Positions 30,575 to 41,350 of a DNA stretch of 41,350 bases are shown here, in pieces (position 1 is the stretch's first letter; every line of letters starts with the position of its first letter). The notes under the pieces are model-generated. The model had not been told where the DNA came from. It did no database searches and was given only the letters and a program-made list of their open reading frames with translations. Location: positions 12,501-53,850 of the forward strand of contig CAJNDS010000894.1 of assembly GCA_905221605.1 (NCBI GenBank). The letters run 5' to 3'. The stretch comes from Symbiodinium natans (lineage: Eukaryota; Sar; Dinophyceae; Suessiales; Symbiodiniaceae). A program made the translations under genes and the position numbers.

Positions 30575-33500
30575 TTTCCTCGTAGTTTTCCAAGCCGTGT
30601 CTTAAATTCGTCCGGCTTTCGTCTTCCCATCAGGATTAGTTAGTCAAAAGCTGGAGGGGGTAGTCGAAAGGAACAGCCACCTGCAGCATGCAGTGATGTC
30701 GGCCAGGCGCTGTCTACGCCTGGCGAGCTCGACGTTAAGGAGCTGTGCGAGCAGAGCCCAACAACATTTTCTGGGTTTGTGGCAATTTTCAAAGCCGGAA
30801 AGAAGTACGATTTGTTGCCACCAGTTTGTGCTTCGCTGACAGATCTTGAGAAAATTTGGGTTGTTTACTTAATTGTAAGGTCTTCGGTGGGTCGACAGTT
30901 AAGATTCGGAGATGGATCAATCTTGAAGAACCTCGTGTTGTTTACTTAATTGCAAGGCCTTCGGAGGGTCGGTATCTGTGTGAGGAATGGCAAGATGAGA
31001 TTGGGGTGTCTTAATTTCGTCTTACTTTCGTCTTACTTTCCAAAACCGTGTCTGAATTTCGTCTTACTTTCGTCTTACTTTGCAAAACCATGCCTTAATT
31101 TTGTCTTACTTTCGTCTTACTTTCCAAAACCATGCCTTAAGTTCGTCTTACTTTCGTCTCAGTTTCAAGACCTTGTCCTAATTTCGTCTTACTTTGCGAA
31201 ACCGTGTCTGAAGTTCGTCTTGCTTTCGTCTTAGTTTCCAAACAATTCTGCGATTTCGTCTTACTTTCGTCTTACTCTCCAAAACCCTGCCTTAAGTTCG
31301 TCGTATTTTCGTCTTGCTTTCCAAAACAATGCCTTAATTTCGTCTTACTTTCGTCTTACTGTCCAAAACCAGGCCTTAATTTGGCCTTACTTTCCTCGTA
31401 GTTTTCCAAGCCGTGTCTTAAATTCGTCCGGCTTTCGTCTTCCCATCAGGATTAGCTAGTCAAAAGCTAGAAGGGGGTAGTCGAAAGGAACAGCCACCTG
31501 CAGCATGCAGTGATGTCGGCCAGGCGCTGTCTACGCCTGGCGAGCTCGACGGTAAGGAGCTGTGCGAGCAGGGCCCAACAACATTTTCTGGGTTTGTGGT
31601 AATTTTCAAAGCCGGAAAGAAGTACGATTTGTTGCCACCAGTTTGTGCTCGCTGACAGATCTTGAGAAAAATTTGGTTGTTTACTTAATTGTAAGGTCTT
31701 CGGTGGGTCGACGGTTAAGATTCGGAGATGGATCAATCTTGAAGAACCTCGTGTTGTTTACTTAATTGCAAGGCCTTCGGAGGGTCGGTATCTGTGTGAG
31801 GAATGGCAAGATGAGATTGGTGTGTCTTAATTTCGTCTTACTTCCGTCTTACTTTCCAAAACCGTGTCTGAATTTCGTCTTACTTTCGTCTTACTTTCCC
31901 AAACCGTGTCTGAATTTCGTCTTACTTTCGTCTCAGTTTCAAGACCTTGTCTTAATTTCGTCTTACTTTCCAAAACCGTGCCTTAAGTTCGTCTTGCTTT
32001 CGTCTTAGTTTCCAAACCATTCTGCGATTTCGTCTTACTTTCGTCTTACTCTCCAAAACCCTGCCTTAAGTTCGTCTTATTTTCGTCTTGCTTTCCAAAA
32101 CAATGCCTTAATTTCGTCTTACTTTCGTCTTACTGTCCAAAACCATGCCTTAATTTTGCCTTACTTTCCTCGTAGTTTTCCAAGCCGTGTCTTAAATTCG
32201 TCCGGGTTTCGTCTTCCCATCAGGATGAGTTAGTCAAAAGCTAGAAGGGGGTAGTCGAAAGGAACAGCCACCTGCAGCATGCAGTGATGTCGGCCAGGCG
32301 CTGTCTACGCCTGGCGAGCTCGACTCCAAAAGTTTCGGAGCTGTGCGAGCAGGGCCCAACAACATTTTCTGGGTTTGTGGTAATTTTCAAAGCCGGAAAG
32401 AAGTACGATTTGTTGCCACCAGTTTGTGCTCGCTGACAGATCTTGAGAAAATTTGGGATGTTTACTTAATTATAAGATCTTCGGTGGGTCGACGGTTAAG
32501 ATTCGGAGATGGATCAATCTTGAAGAACCTCGTGTTGTTTACTTAATTGCAAGGCCTTCGGAGGGTCGGTATCTGTGTGAGGAATGGCAAGATGAGATTG
32601 GGGTGTCTTAATTTCGTCTTACTTTCGTCTTACTTTCCAAAACCGTGTCTGAATTTCGTCTTACTTTCGTCTTACTTTCCAAAACCATGCCTTAATTTCG
32701 TCTTACTTTCGTCTTACTTTCCAAAACCGTGTCTTAATTTCGTCTTACTTTCGTCTTACTTTCCAAAAGCGTGTCTTAATTTCGTCTTACTTTCGTCTTA
32801 CTTTCCAAAACCCTGCCTTAATTTCGTCTTACTTTCCAAAACCGTGTCTGAAGTTCGTCTTATTTTCGTCTTGCTTTCCAAAACAATGCCTTAATTTCGT
32901 CTTACTTTCGTCTTACTGTCCAAAACCATGCCTTAATTTTGCCTTACTTTCCTCGTAGTTTTCCAAGCCGTGTCTTAACTTCGTCCGGCTTTCGTCTTCT
33001 CATCAGGATTAGTTAGTCAAAAGCTAGAAGGGGGTAGTCGAAAGGAACAGCCACCTGCAGCATGCAGTGATGTCGGCCAGGCGCTGTCTACGCCTGGCGA
33101 GCTCGACTCCAAAAGTTTCGGAGCTGTGCGAGCAGGGCCCAACAACATGTTCTGGGTTTGTGGTAATTTTCAAAGCCGGAAAGAAGTACGATTTGTTGCC
33201 ACCAGTTTGTGCTTCGCTGACAGATCTTGAGAAAGATTTGGTTGTTTACTTAATTGTAAGGTCTTCGGTGGGTCGACGGTTAAGATTCGGAGATGGATCA
33301 ATCTTGAAGAACCTCGTGTTGTTTACTTAATTGCAAGGCCTTCGGAGGGTCGGTATCTGTGTGAGGAATGGCAAGATGAGACTGGGGTGTCTTAATTTCG
33401 TCTTACTTTCGTCTTACTTTCCAAAACCGTGTCTGAATTTCGTCTTACTTTCGTCTTACTTTCCAAACCATGCCTTAATTTCGTCTTACTTTCGTCTTAC

Positions 33501-36500
33501 TTTCCAAAACCGTGTCTGAATTTCGTCTTACTTTCGTCTTACTTTCCCAAACCGTGTCTGAATTTCGTCTTACTTTCGTCTTACTTTCCAAAAACGTGTC
33601 TTAATTTCGTCTTACTTTCCAAAACCGTGCCTTAAGTTCGTCTTGCTTTCGTCTTAGTTTCCAAACCATTCTGCGATTTCGTCTTACTTTCGTCTTACTC
33701 TCCAAAACCCTGCCTTAAGTTCGTCTTATTTTCGTCTTGCTTTCCAAAACAATGCCTTAAATTCGTCTTACTTTCGTCTTACTGTCCAAAAACATGCCTT
33801 AATTTTGCCTTACTTTCCTCGTAGTTTTCCAAGCCGTGTCTTAAATTCGTCCGGCTTTCGTCTTCCCATCAGGAATAGTTAGTCAAAAGCTAGAAGGGGG
33901 TAGTCGAAAGGAACAGCCACCTGCAGCATGCAGTGATGTCGGCCAGGCGCTGTCTGCGCCTGGCGAGCTCGACTCCAAAAGTTTCGGAGCTGTGCGAGCA
34001 GGGCCCAACAACATGTTCTGGGTTTGTGGTAATTTTCAAAGCCGGAAAGAAGTACGATTTGTTGCCGCCAGTTTGTGCTTCGCTGACAGATCTTGAGAAA
34101 TTTTGGTTGTTTACTTAATTGTAAGGTCTTCGGTGGGTCGACGGTTAAGATTCGGAGATGGATCAAGCTTGAAGAACCTCGGGTTGTTTACTTAATTGCA
34201 AGGCCTTCGGAGGGTCGGTATCTGTGTGAGGAATGGCAAGATGAGATTGGGGTGTCTTAATTTCGTCTTACTTTCGTCTTACTTTCCAAAACCGTGTCTG
34301 AATTTCGTCTTACTTTCGTCTTACTTTCCAAAGCCATGCCTTAATTTTGTCTTGCTTTCGTCTTACTTTCCAAAACCGTGTCTTAATTTCGTCTTACTTT
34401 CGTCTTACTTTCCAAAACCGTGTCTGAATTTCGTCTTACTTTCGTCTTACTTTCCAAAACCGTGTCTGAATTTCGTCTTACTTTCGTCTTACTTTCCAAA
34501 ACCATGCCTTAATTTCGTCTTACTTTCGTCTTACTTTCCAAAACCGTGTCTTAATTTCGTCTTACTTTCGTCTTACTTTCCAAAACCATGCCTTAATTTC
34601 GTCTTACTTTCGTCTCAGTTTCAAGACCTTGTCTTAATTTCGTCTTACTTTCCAAAACCGTGTCTGAAGTTCGTCTTGCTTTCGTCTTAGTTTCCAAACC
34701 ATTCTGCGATTTCGTCTTACTTTCGTCTTACTCTCCAAAACCCTGCCTTAAGTTCGTCTTATTTTCGTCTTGCTTTGCAAAACAATGCCTTAATTTCGTC
34801 TTACTTTCGTCTTACTGTCCAAAACCATGCCTTAATTTTGCCTTACTTTCCTCGTAGTTTTCCAAGCCGCGTCTTAAATTAGTCCGGCTTTCGTCTTCCC
34901 ATCTGGATTAGTTAGTCAAAAGCTAGAAGGGGGTGGCCGAAAGGAACAGCCACCTGCAGCATGCAGTGATGTCGGCCAGGCGCTGTCTACGCCTGGCGAG
35001 CTCGACTCCAAAAGTTTCGGAGCTGTGCGAGCAGGGCCCAACAACATTTTCTGGGTTTGTGGTAATATTTCAAAGCTGGAAAGAAGTACGATTTGTTGCC
35101 GCCAGTTTGTGCTTCGCTGACAGATCTTGAGAAAATTTTGGTTGTTTACTTAATTGTAAGGTCTTCGGTGGGTCGACGGTTAAGATTCGGAGCTGGATCA
35201 ATCTTGAAGAACCTCGTGTTGTTTACTTAATTGCAAGGCCTTCGGAGGGTCGGTATCTGTGTGAGGAATGGCAAGATGAGATTGGGGTGTCTTAATTTCG
35301 TCTTACTGTCGTCTTCCTTTCCAAAACCGTGTCTGAATTTCGTCTTACTTTCGTCTTACTTTCCAAAACCGTGCCTTAATTTCGTTTTACTTTCGTCTTA
35401 CTTTCCAAAACCGTGTCTTAATTTCGTCTTACTTTCGTCTTACTTTCCAAAACCGTGTTTTAATTTCGTCTTACTTTCGTCTTACTTTCCAAAACCGTGT
35501 CTTAATTTCGTCTTACTTTCCTCGTAGTTTTCCAAGCCGTGTCTTAAATTCGTCCGGCTTTCGTCTTCCCATCAGGATTAGTTAGTCAAAAGCTAGAAGG
35601 GGTTAGTCGAAAGGAACAGCCACCTGCAGCATGCAGTGATGACGGCCAGGCGCTGTCTACGCCTGGCGAGCTCGACTCCAACAGTTTCGGAGCTGTGCGA
35701 GCAGGGCCCAACAACATTTTCCGGGTTTGTGGTGATTTTCAAAGCTGGAAAGAAGTACGATTTGTTGCCGCCAGTTTGTGCTTCGCTGACAGATCTTGAG
35801 AAAATTTTGATTGTTTACTTAGTTGTAAGGTCTTCGGTGGGTCGACGGTTAAGATTCGGAGATGGATCAATCTTGAAGAACCTTGTGTTGTTTACTTAAT
35901 TGCAAGGCCTTCGGAGGGTCGGTATCTGTGTGAGGAATGGCAAGATGAGATTGGGGTGTCTTAATTTCGTCTTACTTTCGTCTTACTTTCCAAAACCGTG
36001 TCTGAATTTCGTCTTACTTTCGTCTTACTTTCCAAAACCATGCCTTAATGTCGTCTTACTTTCGTCTTACTTTCCAAAACCGTGTCTTAATTTCGTCTTA
36101 CTTTCGTCTCAGTTTCAAGACCTTGTCTTAATTTCGTCTTACTTTCCAAAACCGTGCCTTAAGTTCGTCTTGCTTTCGTCTTAGTTTCCAAACCATTCTG
36201 CGATTTCGTCTTACTTTCGTCTTACTCTCCAAAACCCTGCCTTCAGTTCGTCTTATTTTTCGTCTTGCTTTCCAAAACAATGCCTTAATTTCGTCTTACT
36301 TTCGTCTTACTGTCCAAAACCATGCCTTAATTTTGCCTTACTTTCCTCGTAGTTTTCCAAGCCGTGTCTTAAATTCGTCCGGCTTTCGTCTTCCCATCAG
36401 GATTAGTTGGTCAAAAGCTAGAATGGGGTAGTCGAAAGGAACAGCCACCTGCAGCATGCAGTGATGTCGGCCAGGCGCTGTCTACGCCTGGCGAGCTCGA

Positions 36501-38749
36501 CTCCAAAAGTTTCGGAGCTGTGCGAGCAGGGCCCAACAACATTTTCTGGGTTTGTGGTAATTTTCAAAGCCGGAAAGAAGTACGATTTGTTGCCACCAGT
36601 TTGTGCTTCGCTGACAGATCTTGAGAGATTTTGGTTGTTTACTTAATTGTAAGGTCTTCGGTGGGTCGACGGTTAAGATTCGGAGATGGATCAATCAATC
36701 TTGAAGAACCTCGTGTTGCTTACCTACTTGCAAGGCCTTCGGAGGGTCGGTATCTGTGTGAGGAATGGCAAGATGAGATTGGGGTGTCTTAATTTCGTCT
36801 AACTTTCGTCTTACTTTCCAAAACCGTGTCTGAATTTCGTCTTACTTTCGTCTTACTTTCCAAAACCATGCCTTAATTTCGTCTTACTTTCGTCTCAGTT
36901 TCAAGACCTTGTCTTAATTTCGTCTTACTTTCCAAAACCGTGTCTGAAGTTCGTCTTGCTTTCGTCTTAGTTTCCAAACCATTCTGCGATTTCGTCTTAC
37001 TTTCGTCTTACTCTCCAAAACCCTGCCTTAAGTTCGTCTTGTTTTCGTCTTGCTTTCCAAAACAATGCCTTAATTTCGTCTTACTTTCGTCTTACTGTCC
37101 AAAACCATGCCTTAATTTTGCCTTACTTTCCTCGTAGTTTTCCAAGCCGTGTCTTAAATTCGTCCGGCTTTCGTCTTCCCATCAGGATTAGTTAGTCAAA
37201 AGCTAGAATGGGGTAGTCGAAAGCCACCTGCAGCATGCAGTGATGTCGGCCAGGCGCTGTCTACGCCTGGCGAGCTCGACTCCAAAAGTTTCGGAGCTGT
37301 GCGAGCAGGGCCCAACAACATTTTCTGGGTTTGTGGAAATTTTCAAAACCGGAAAGAAGTACGATTTGTTGACACCAGTTTGTGCTTCGCTGACAGATCT
37401 TGAGAAAATTTTGGATGTTTACTTAATTGTAAGGTCTTCGGTGGGTCGACGGTTAAGATTCGGAGATGGATCAATCTTGAAGAACCTCGTGTTGTTTACT
37501 TAATTGCAAGGCCTTCGGAGGGTCGGTATCTGTGTGAGGAATGGCAAGATGAGATTGGGGTGTCTTAATTTCGTCTTACTTTCGTCTTACTTTCCAAAAC
37601 CGTGTCTGAATTTCGTCTTACTTTCGTCTTACTTTCCAAAACCATGCCTTAATTTCGTCTTACTTTCGTCTCAGTTTCAAGACCTTGTCTTAATTTCGTC
37701 TTACTTTCCAAAACTGTGCCTTAAGTTCGTCTTGCTTTCGTCTTAGTTTCCAAACCATTCTGCGATTTCGTCTTACTTTCGTCTTACTCTCCAAAACCCT
37801 GCCTTCAGTTCGTCTTATTTTTCGTCTTGCTTTCCAAAACAATGCCTTAATTTCGTCTTACTGTCGTCTTACTGTCCAAAACCATGCCTTAATTTTGCCT
37901 TACTTTCCTCGTAGTTTTCCAAGCCGTGTCTTAAATTCGTCCGGCTTTCGTCTTCCCATCAGGATTAGTTAGTCAAAAGCTAGAAGGGGGTAGTCGAAAG
38001 GAACAGCCACCTGCAGCATGCAGTGATGTCGGCCAGGCGCTGTCTACGCCTGGCGAGCTCGACTCCAAAAGTTTCGGAGCTGTGCGAGCAGGGCCCAACA
38101 ACATTTTCTGGGTTCGTGGAAATTTTCAAAGCCGGAAAGAAGTACGATTTGTTGCCGCCAGTTTGTGCTTCGCTGACAGATCTTGAGAGATTTTGGTTGT
38201 TTACTTAATTGTAAGGTCTTCGGTGGGTCGACGGTTAAGATTCGGAGATGGATCAATCTTGAAGAACCTCGTGTTGTTTACCTAATTGTAAGGCCTTCGG
38301 AGGGTCGGTATCTGTGTGGGGGATGGCAAGATGAGATTGGGGTGTCTTAATTTCGTCTTACTTTCGTCTTACTTTCCAAAACCGTGCCTGAATTTCGTCT
38401 TACTTTCGTCTTACTTTCCCAAACCATGCCTTAATTTCGTCTTACTTTCGTCTTACCTTCCAAAACCGTGTCTTAATTTCGTCTTGCTTTCGTCTCAATT
38501 TCCAAAACCATGCCTTAATTTCGTCTTACTTTCGTCTTAGTTTCCAAAACCGTGCCTTAATTTCGTCTTACTTTCCAAAACCGTGTCTGAAGTTCGTCTT
38601 GCTTTCGCCTTAGTTTCCAAACCATTCTGCGATTTCGTCTGACTTTCGTCTTACTCTCCAAAACCATGCCTTAAGTTCGTCTTGTTTTCGTCTTGCTTTC
38701 CAAAACAATGCCTTAATTTCGTCTTACTTTCGTCTTACTGTCCAAAAAC
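30575..38749 (+). repeat. Subtelomeric satellite array, right part
   Basis: Same family as 3079-20835. It resumes mid-unit after the element, with unit starts at 30693, 31510, 32284, 33067, 33933, 34966, 35636, 36461, 37240 and 38023. Spacings are 817, 774, 783, 866, 1033, 670, 825, 779 and 783 bp. The 1033-bp unit holds about six extra 42-bp subrepeats (its 14-residue-periodic frame is the longest in the array). The array ends inside the subrepeat tail at about 38749. Confidence 0.95.
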
Positions 38750-39060
38750 CATATTTGAGCCTCCATGCGTGGGACATAAAACTCGAAAAAAACTGTGAAC
38801 ATCCTAAACCCTAGACATAAAACTCGAAAAATCATGTCACCGAGTTCGCACTCCCATATTTGAGCCTCCATGCGTGGGACATAAAACTCGAAAAAAACTG
38901 TGAAAATCCTAAACCCTAGACATAAAACTCGAAAAAAGATTGTGAAAATCCTGAACCCTAGACATAAAACGCGAAAAATCATGTCACCGAGTTCGCACTC
39001 CCATATTTGAGCCTCGATGCGTGGGACATAAAACTCGACAAAAACACTGTGAAAATCCTA
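38750..39060. repeat. About 105-bp repeat with embedded telomere-like motif
   Basis: Units starting CATATTTGAGCCTC at 38750, 38855 and 39002. Each carries GTGGGACATAAAACTCG, and most carry CCTAAACCCTAGACATAAAA. The second unit has an extra internal copy, giving 147 bp spacing. No gene is supported. Confidence 0.85.
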
Positions 39061-39672
39061 AACCCTGAAAACCGAGGCCAGTGAAAAACCTGAACCCTGG
39101 AGCCCCGACGCCAGTGAAAAACCTGAACCCTGGCCCCTCGAGCCCGTGAGAGAAAAACAGTGAAAAACCTGAACCCTGGCCCCTCGAGCCCGTGAGAGAA
39201 AAACAGTGAAAAACCTGAACCCTGGGGCCCCGACGCCATTGAAAAACCCGAACCCCTCGAGCCCGTGAGAGAAAAAGTGAAAAACCTGAACCCTGAGGGC
39301 CCGGCGCCAGTGAAAAACCTGAACCCTGGCCCCTCGAGCCCGTGAAAAGCCTGAACCCTGGGGCCCCGACGCCAGTGAAAAACCTGAACCCTGGCCCCTC
39401 GAGCCCGTGAAAAAAACAGTGAACCCTGGGGCCCCGACGCCCGTGAAAAACCTGAACCCTAGGCCCTCGACCGTGAAAAAACTGAACCCTGGGGCCCCGA
39501 CGCCAGTGAAAACCCGAACCCTGGCCCCTCGAGCCCGTGAGAAAAAAAAACAGTGAAAAACCTAAACCCTGGGGCCCCGACGCCCGTGAAAAACCTGAAC
39601 CCTAGGCCTTAAACAGTGAAAAACCTGAACCCTGGGGCCCCGACGCCAGTGAAAAACCCGAACCCTGGCCCC
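39061..39672. repeat. Minisatellite of two alternating ~33-36-bp units
   Basis: Unit type 1 has GTGAAAAACCTGAACCCTGG followed by GGCCCCGACGCC. Type 2 has the same start followed by CCCCTCGAGCCCGTGAGA. They alternate roughly a dozen times with small indels. Open frames across it are repeat artefacts. Confidence 0.85.
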
Positions 39673-40005
39673 TGTGCAAATCCACGAAGGTTTGTGTGCA
39701 AATCCACGAAGGTTTGTGTGCAAATCCACGAAGGCTTGAACATTATAAAGGTTAATGGCCTTGGTGGATTTGCACACAAACCTTCGTGGATTTGCACACA
39801 AACCTTCGTGGATTTGCACACAAACCTTCGTGGATTTGCACACAAAACCGTTGAAAAACCTGAACCCTGGCCCCCCGACGCCGTTGAAAAACCTGAACCC
39901 TGGCCCCTCCAGGCCGATTTGTGTGCAAATCCACGAAGGTTTGTGTGCAAATCCACGAAGGTTTGTGTGCAAATCCACGAAGGTTTGTGTGCAAATCCAC
40001 GAAGG
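39673..40005. repeat. 22-bp repeat clusters in alternating orientation forming an 88-bp inverted repeat
   Basis: The 22-bp unit GTGTGCAAATCCACGAAGGTTT occurs about 3 times at 39673-39735 (+), 4 times at 39759-39846 (-) and 4 times at 39918-40005 (+). The last two blocks are each exactly 88 bp and are near-perfect reverse complements separated by 71 bp of the preceding minisatellite. Confidence 0.9.
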
Positions 40006-40039
40006 GGTTTAACATTTAAATATATATAGTATAGAGAGG

Positions 40040-40130
40040 TTTAGGGTTTAGGGTTTAGGGTTTAGGGTTTAGGGTTTAGGGTTTAGGGTTTAGGGTTTAG
40101 GGTTTAGGGTTTAGGGTTTAGGGTTTAGGG
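40040..40130. repeat. Interstitial telomeric array (TTTAGGG)13
   Basis: 91 bp of perfect TTTAGGG, exactly 13 units, oriented as at a right chromosome end. An AT-rich stretch precedes it and a GC palindrome (GCCAGCGCAGCTGGC) follows. Confidence 0.97.
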
Positions 40131-40678
40131 TCCGCCAGCGCAGCTGGCGCCAAGGCAAATTCATCTCCTTAGGGGGTGCGCCCCGAACCGTTTTCCTGGT
40201 CGGGTCCCTTTCGTCGGGTCCCCTTTGTCGGGATATCTGGAGACGTAATTTGATATGATTTAAGGACGACTTTTCTGTTGTATGCGTTTTGCACGCTTCG
40301 GTCGGGCCTTCTTTTGGTGCATTTTCGAAGCCTTCTGAAGCTTTTTTCGCACCCGGAAGGGTTAATTCGGCCGGGTCTCTTTCGTCGGGCCCCTTTCGTC
40401 GGGCCCCCTTTTGTCGGGTCCCCTTCTGACCTCCGTCCGTCGTTTACTCTCATCGGGCCCCTTGCGTCGGGGAGGTTTAAGTAAGTTGAGTATTTGAGCC
40501 CTTTGGCCTCCATTTGCCTTTCTTTGCAACGGTGTCCCGGGAAAGCGAGAAGTTTTAATGAGACTCTTCTTCAATTTACTTAAACTCATGCTTTGCTCAG
40601 AAATCACTCCTCGAGACAATCGCTTTGGAAGCCAAACCCAAAAAATGCGCTGGCGCACACGGGCGCGAGCCCTTAAAA
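40131..40678. other. Spacer between the two right telomeric arrays
   Basis: 548 bp without a supported gene. TCGGGCCCCTTTCG-like short repeats occur at about 40199-40232 and 40372-40432. GC-rich palindromic blocks lie next to both telomeric arrays (GCCAGCGCAGCTGGC and TGCGCTGGCGCA). Confidence 0.5.
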
Positions 40679-40748
40679 TTTAGGGTTTAGGGTTTAGGGT
40701 TTAGGGTTTAGGGTTTAGGGTTTAGGGTTTAGGGTTTAGGGTTTAGGG
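40679..40748. repeat. Interstitial telomeric array (TTTAGGG)10
   Basis: 70 bp of perfect TTTAGGG, exactly 10 units, same orientation as 40040-40130. Confidence 0.97.
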
Positions 40749-40778
40749 TTTATAGAAATTTGTATAGGGTTTGTGTCC

Positions 40779-40866
40779 GGAGTTTTGTCGGGTTTTGTCG
40801 GGTTTTGTCGGGTGTTGTCGGGTTTTGGGGGGTTTTGGGGGGTTTTGGGCGGTTTTGGGGGGTTTC
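40779..40866 (+). repeat. 10-bp G-rich repeat, G-quadruplex-prone
   Basis: Copies of GGGTTTTGTC grade into GGGGGGTTTT. There are at least eight G-runs of three or more separated by short T-rich loops, next to the last telomeric array. Confidence 0.7.
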
Positions 40867-40896
40867 GTTTTTTAAATTTATATTCATATTTTTGGA

Positions 40897-41350
40897 CGAA
40901 GACTTGGAACTTTCTGGATATTTGATCAAAATTTCGAAATTCAAATTCTGAAGGTTTTGGAATTTTTGGATATTTGATCAAAACCTCCAGAATAAAAATC
41001 TTGAAGGTCTGGGGATCTTTGGATATCGGACGAAAATCTCTGGAATTTCCGGAATTCAATTTGGTAAATTCTGGATATTTGAAAACTATCTCCAGAATTC
41101 AAATTTTGAAGATCTGGGAATCTTTGGATATCGGACCATAATCTGAATAATTGAAGATTTGAAAGTCTGGGAATCTTTGGGTATGGATCCAAAAATTTTT
41201 AGATTTCAAATTTGGAAGATCAAAATCTCCAATATTCCTCCAGAATTCAAATTTTGAAGGCCTGGGGATCTTTGGATATCGATTCAAAGCCTTTGGAATT
41301 TTCTGAATTCAAATTTTGAAGGATTTGGTAAATCCTGGATATCTGAATAA
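40897..41350. repeat. AT-rich degenerate repeat
   Basis: Degenerate units with GAATTCAAATTTTGAAGG and CTTTGGATATCGGA-like phrases recur near 40940, 41093, 41232 and 41303. No gene is supported, and the minus-strand Lys/Ile/Phe-rich frames are composition artefacts. Confidence 0.65.

Noticed and set aside
39562-40029. Overlapping ORFs on both strands and a CRISPR-like look of the 22-bp repeats
   Set aside because: 22-bp units run head to tail without unique spacers and invert midway, so this is a minisatellite. The ORFs are repeat artefacts.
40736-41287. Minus-strand Lys/Pro/Phe/Ile-rich ORFs at the right end
   Set aside because: They follow G-rich and AT-rich degenerate repeats and show no protein family signature.

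Overview
The window looks like subtelomeric DNA of a protist nuclear genome, most likely a dinoflagellate. Three things point there. Plant-type telomere repeats (CCCTAAA/TTTAGGG) occur in five blocks. Nested satellite DNA fills most of the window. The only real protein-coding unit is a tyrosine-recombinase (DIRS/Ngaro/VIPER-like) retrotransposon whose Gag and Pol resemble, as far as I recognise them, proteins common in dinoflagellate genomes. TTTAGGG telomeres also occur in plants, chromerids and some algae, so the assignment is an inference. No rRNA, tRNA, CRISPR or ordinary host gene was recognised.

Layout. 1-740: degenerate repeats. 741-985: exactly 35 CCCTAAA units. 986-2524: GC-rich minisatellite and duplicated low-complexity DNA. 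2525-3078: degenerate CCCTAAA array. 3079-20835: tandem satellite with units of about 780-870 bp, built partly from a 42-bp subrepeat. 20836-30574: a 9.74-kb retrotransposon inserted in one satellite unit. 30575-38749: the same satellite resumes in phase. 38750-40039: three further minisatellite families, including an 88-bp inverted repeat. 40040-40130 and 40679-40748: 13 and 10 perfect TTTAGGG units. After 40749: G-rich and then AT-rich degenerate repeats. Telomere blocks left of the satellite read CCCTAAA and those right of it read TTTAGGG, as at the two ends of a linear chromosome, yet all are internal.

The element has split direct repeats in the order A1 - genes - B1 - A2 - B2. A is 249 bp and B is 261 bp, and by eye both pairs are identical. 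Gene order on the plus strand is: an unknown ORF; a tyrosine recombinase with a Ser/acidic linker and a Cys-rich tail; Gag with a CCCH-like finger; then Pol. Pol carries a DNA cytosine-methyltransferase-like domain, a TET/JBP-like HxD...H...R Fe(II)/2-oxoglutarate dioxygenase domain, reverse transcriptase and RNase H. A retroelement polyprotein joining a DNA-base methyltransferase-like domain to a DNA-base oxidase-like domain is the most striking content here, because dinoflagellate DNA is known to be rich in 5-hydroxymethyluracil.

This copy is probably not autonomous as read. Three -1 frame breaks (recombinase tail, Gag, RNase H), an in-frame TGA between Gag and Pol, a Tyr where the methyltransferase Cys is expected, and a Cys where the recombinase Tyr is expected all coexist with identical terminal repeats. 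The insertion is therefore recent. Either it was mobilised in trans, or some breaks are recoding, splicing or assembly errors. The two gene-free spacers of about 400 bp between its ORFs suggest separate expression units.
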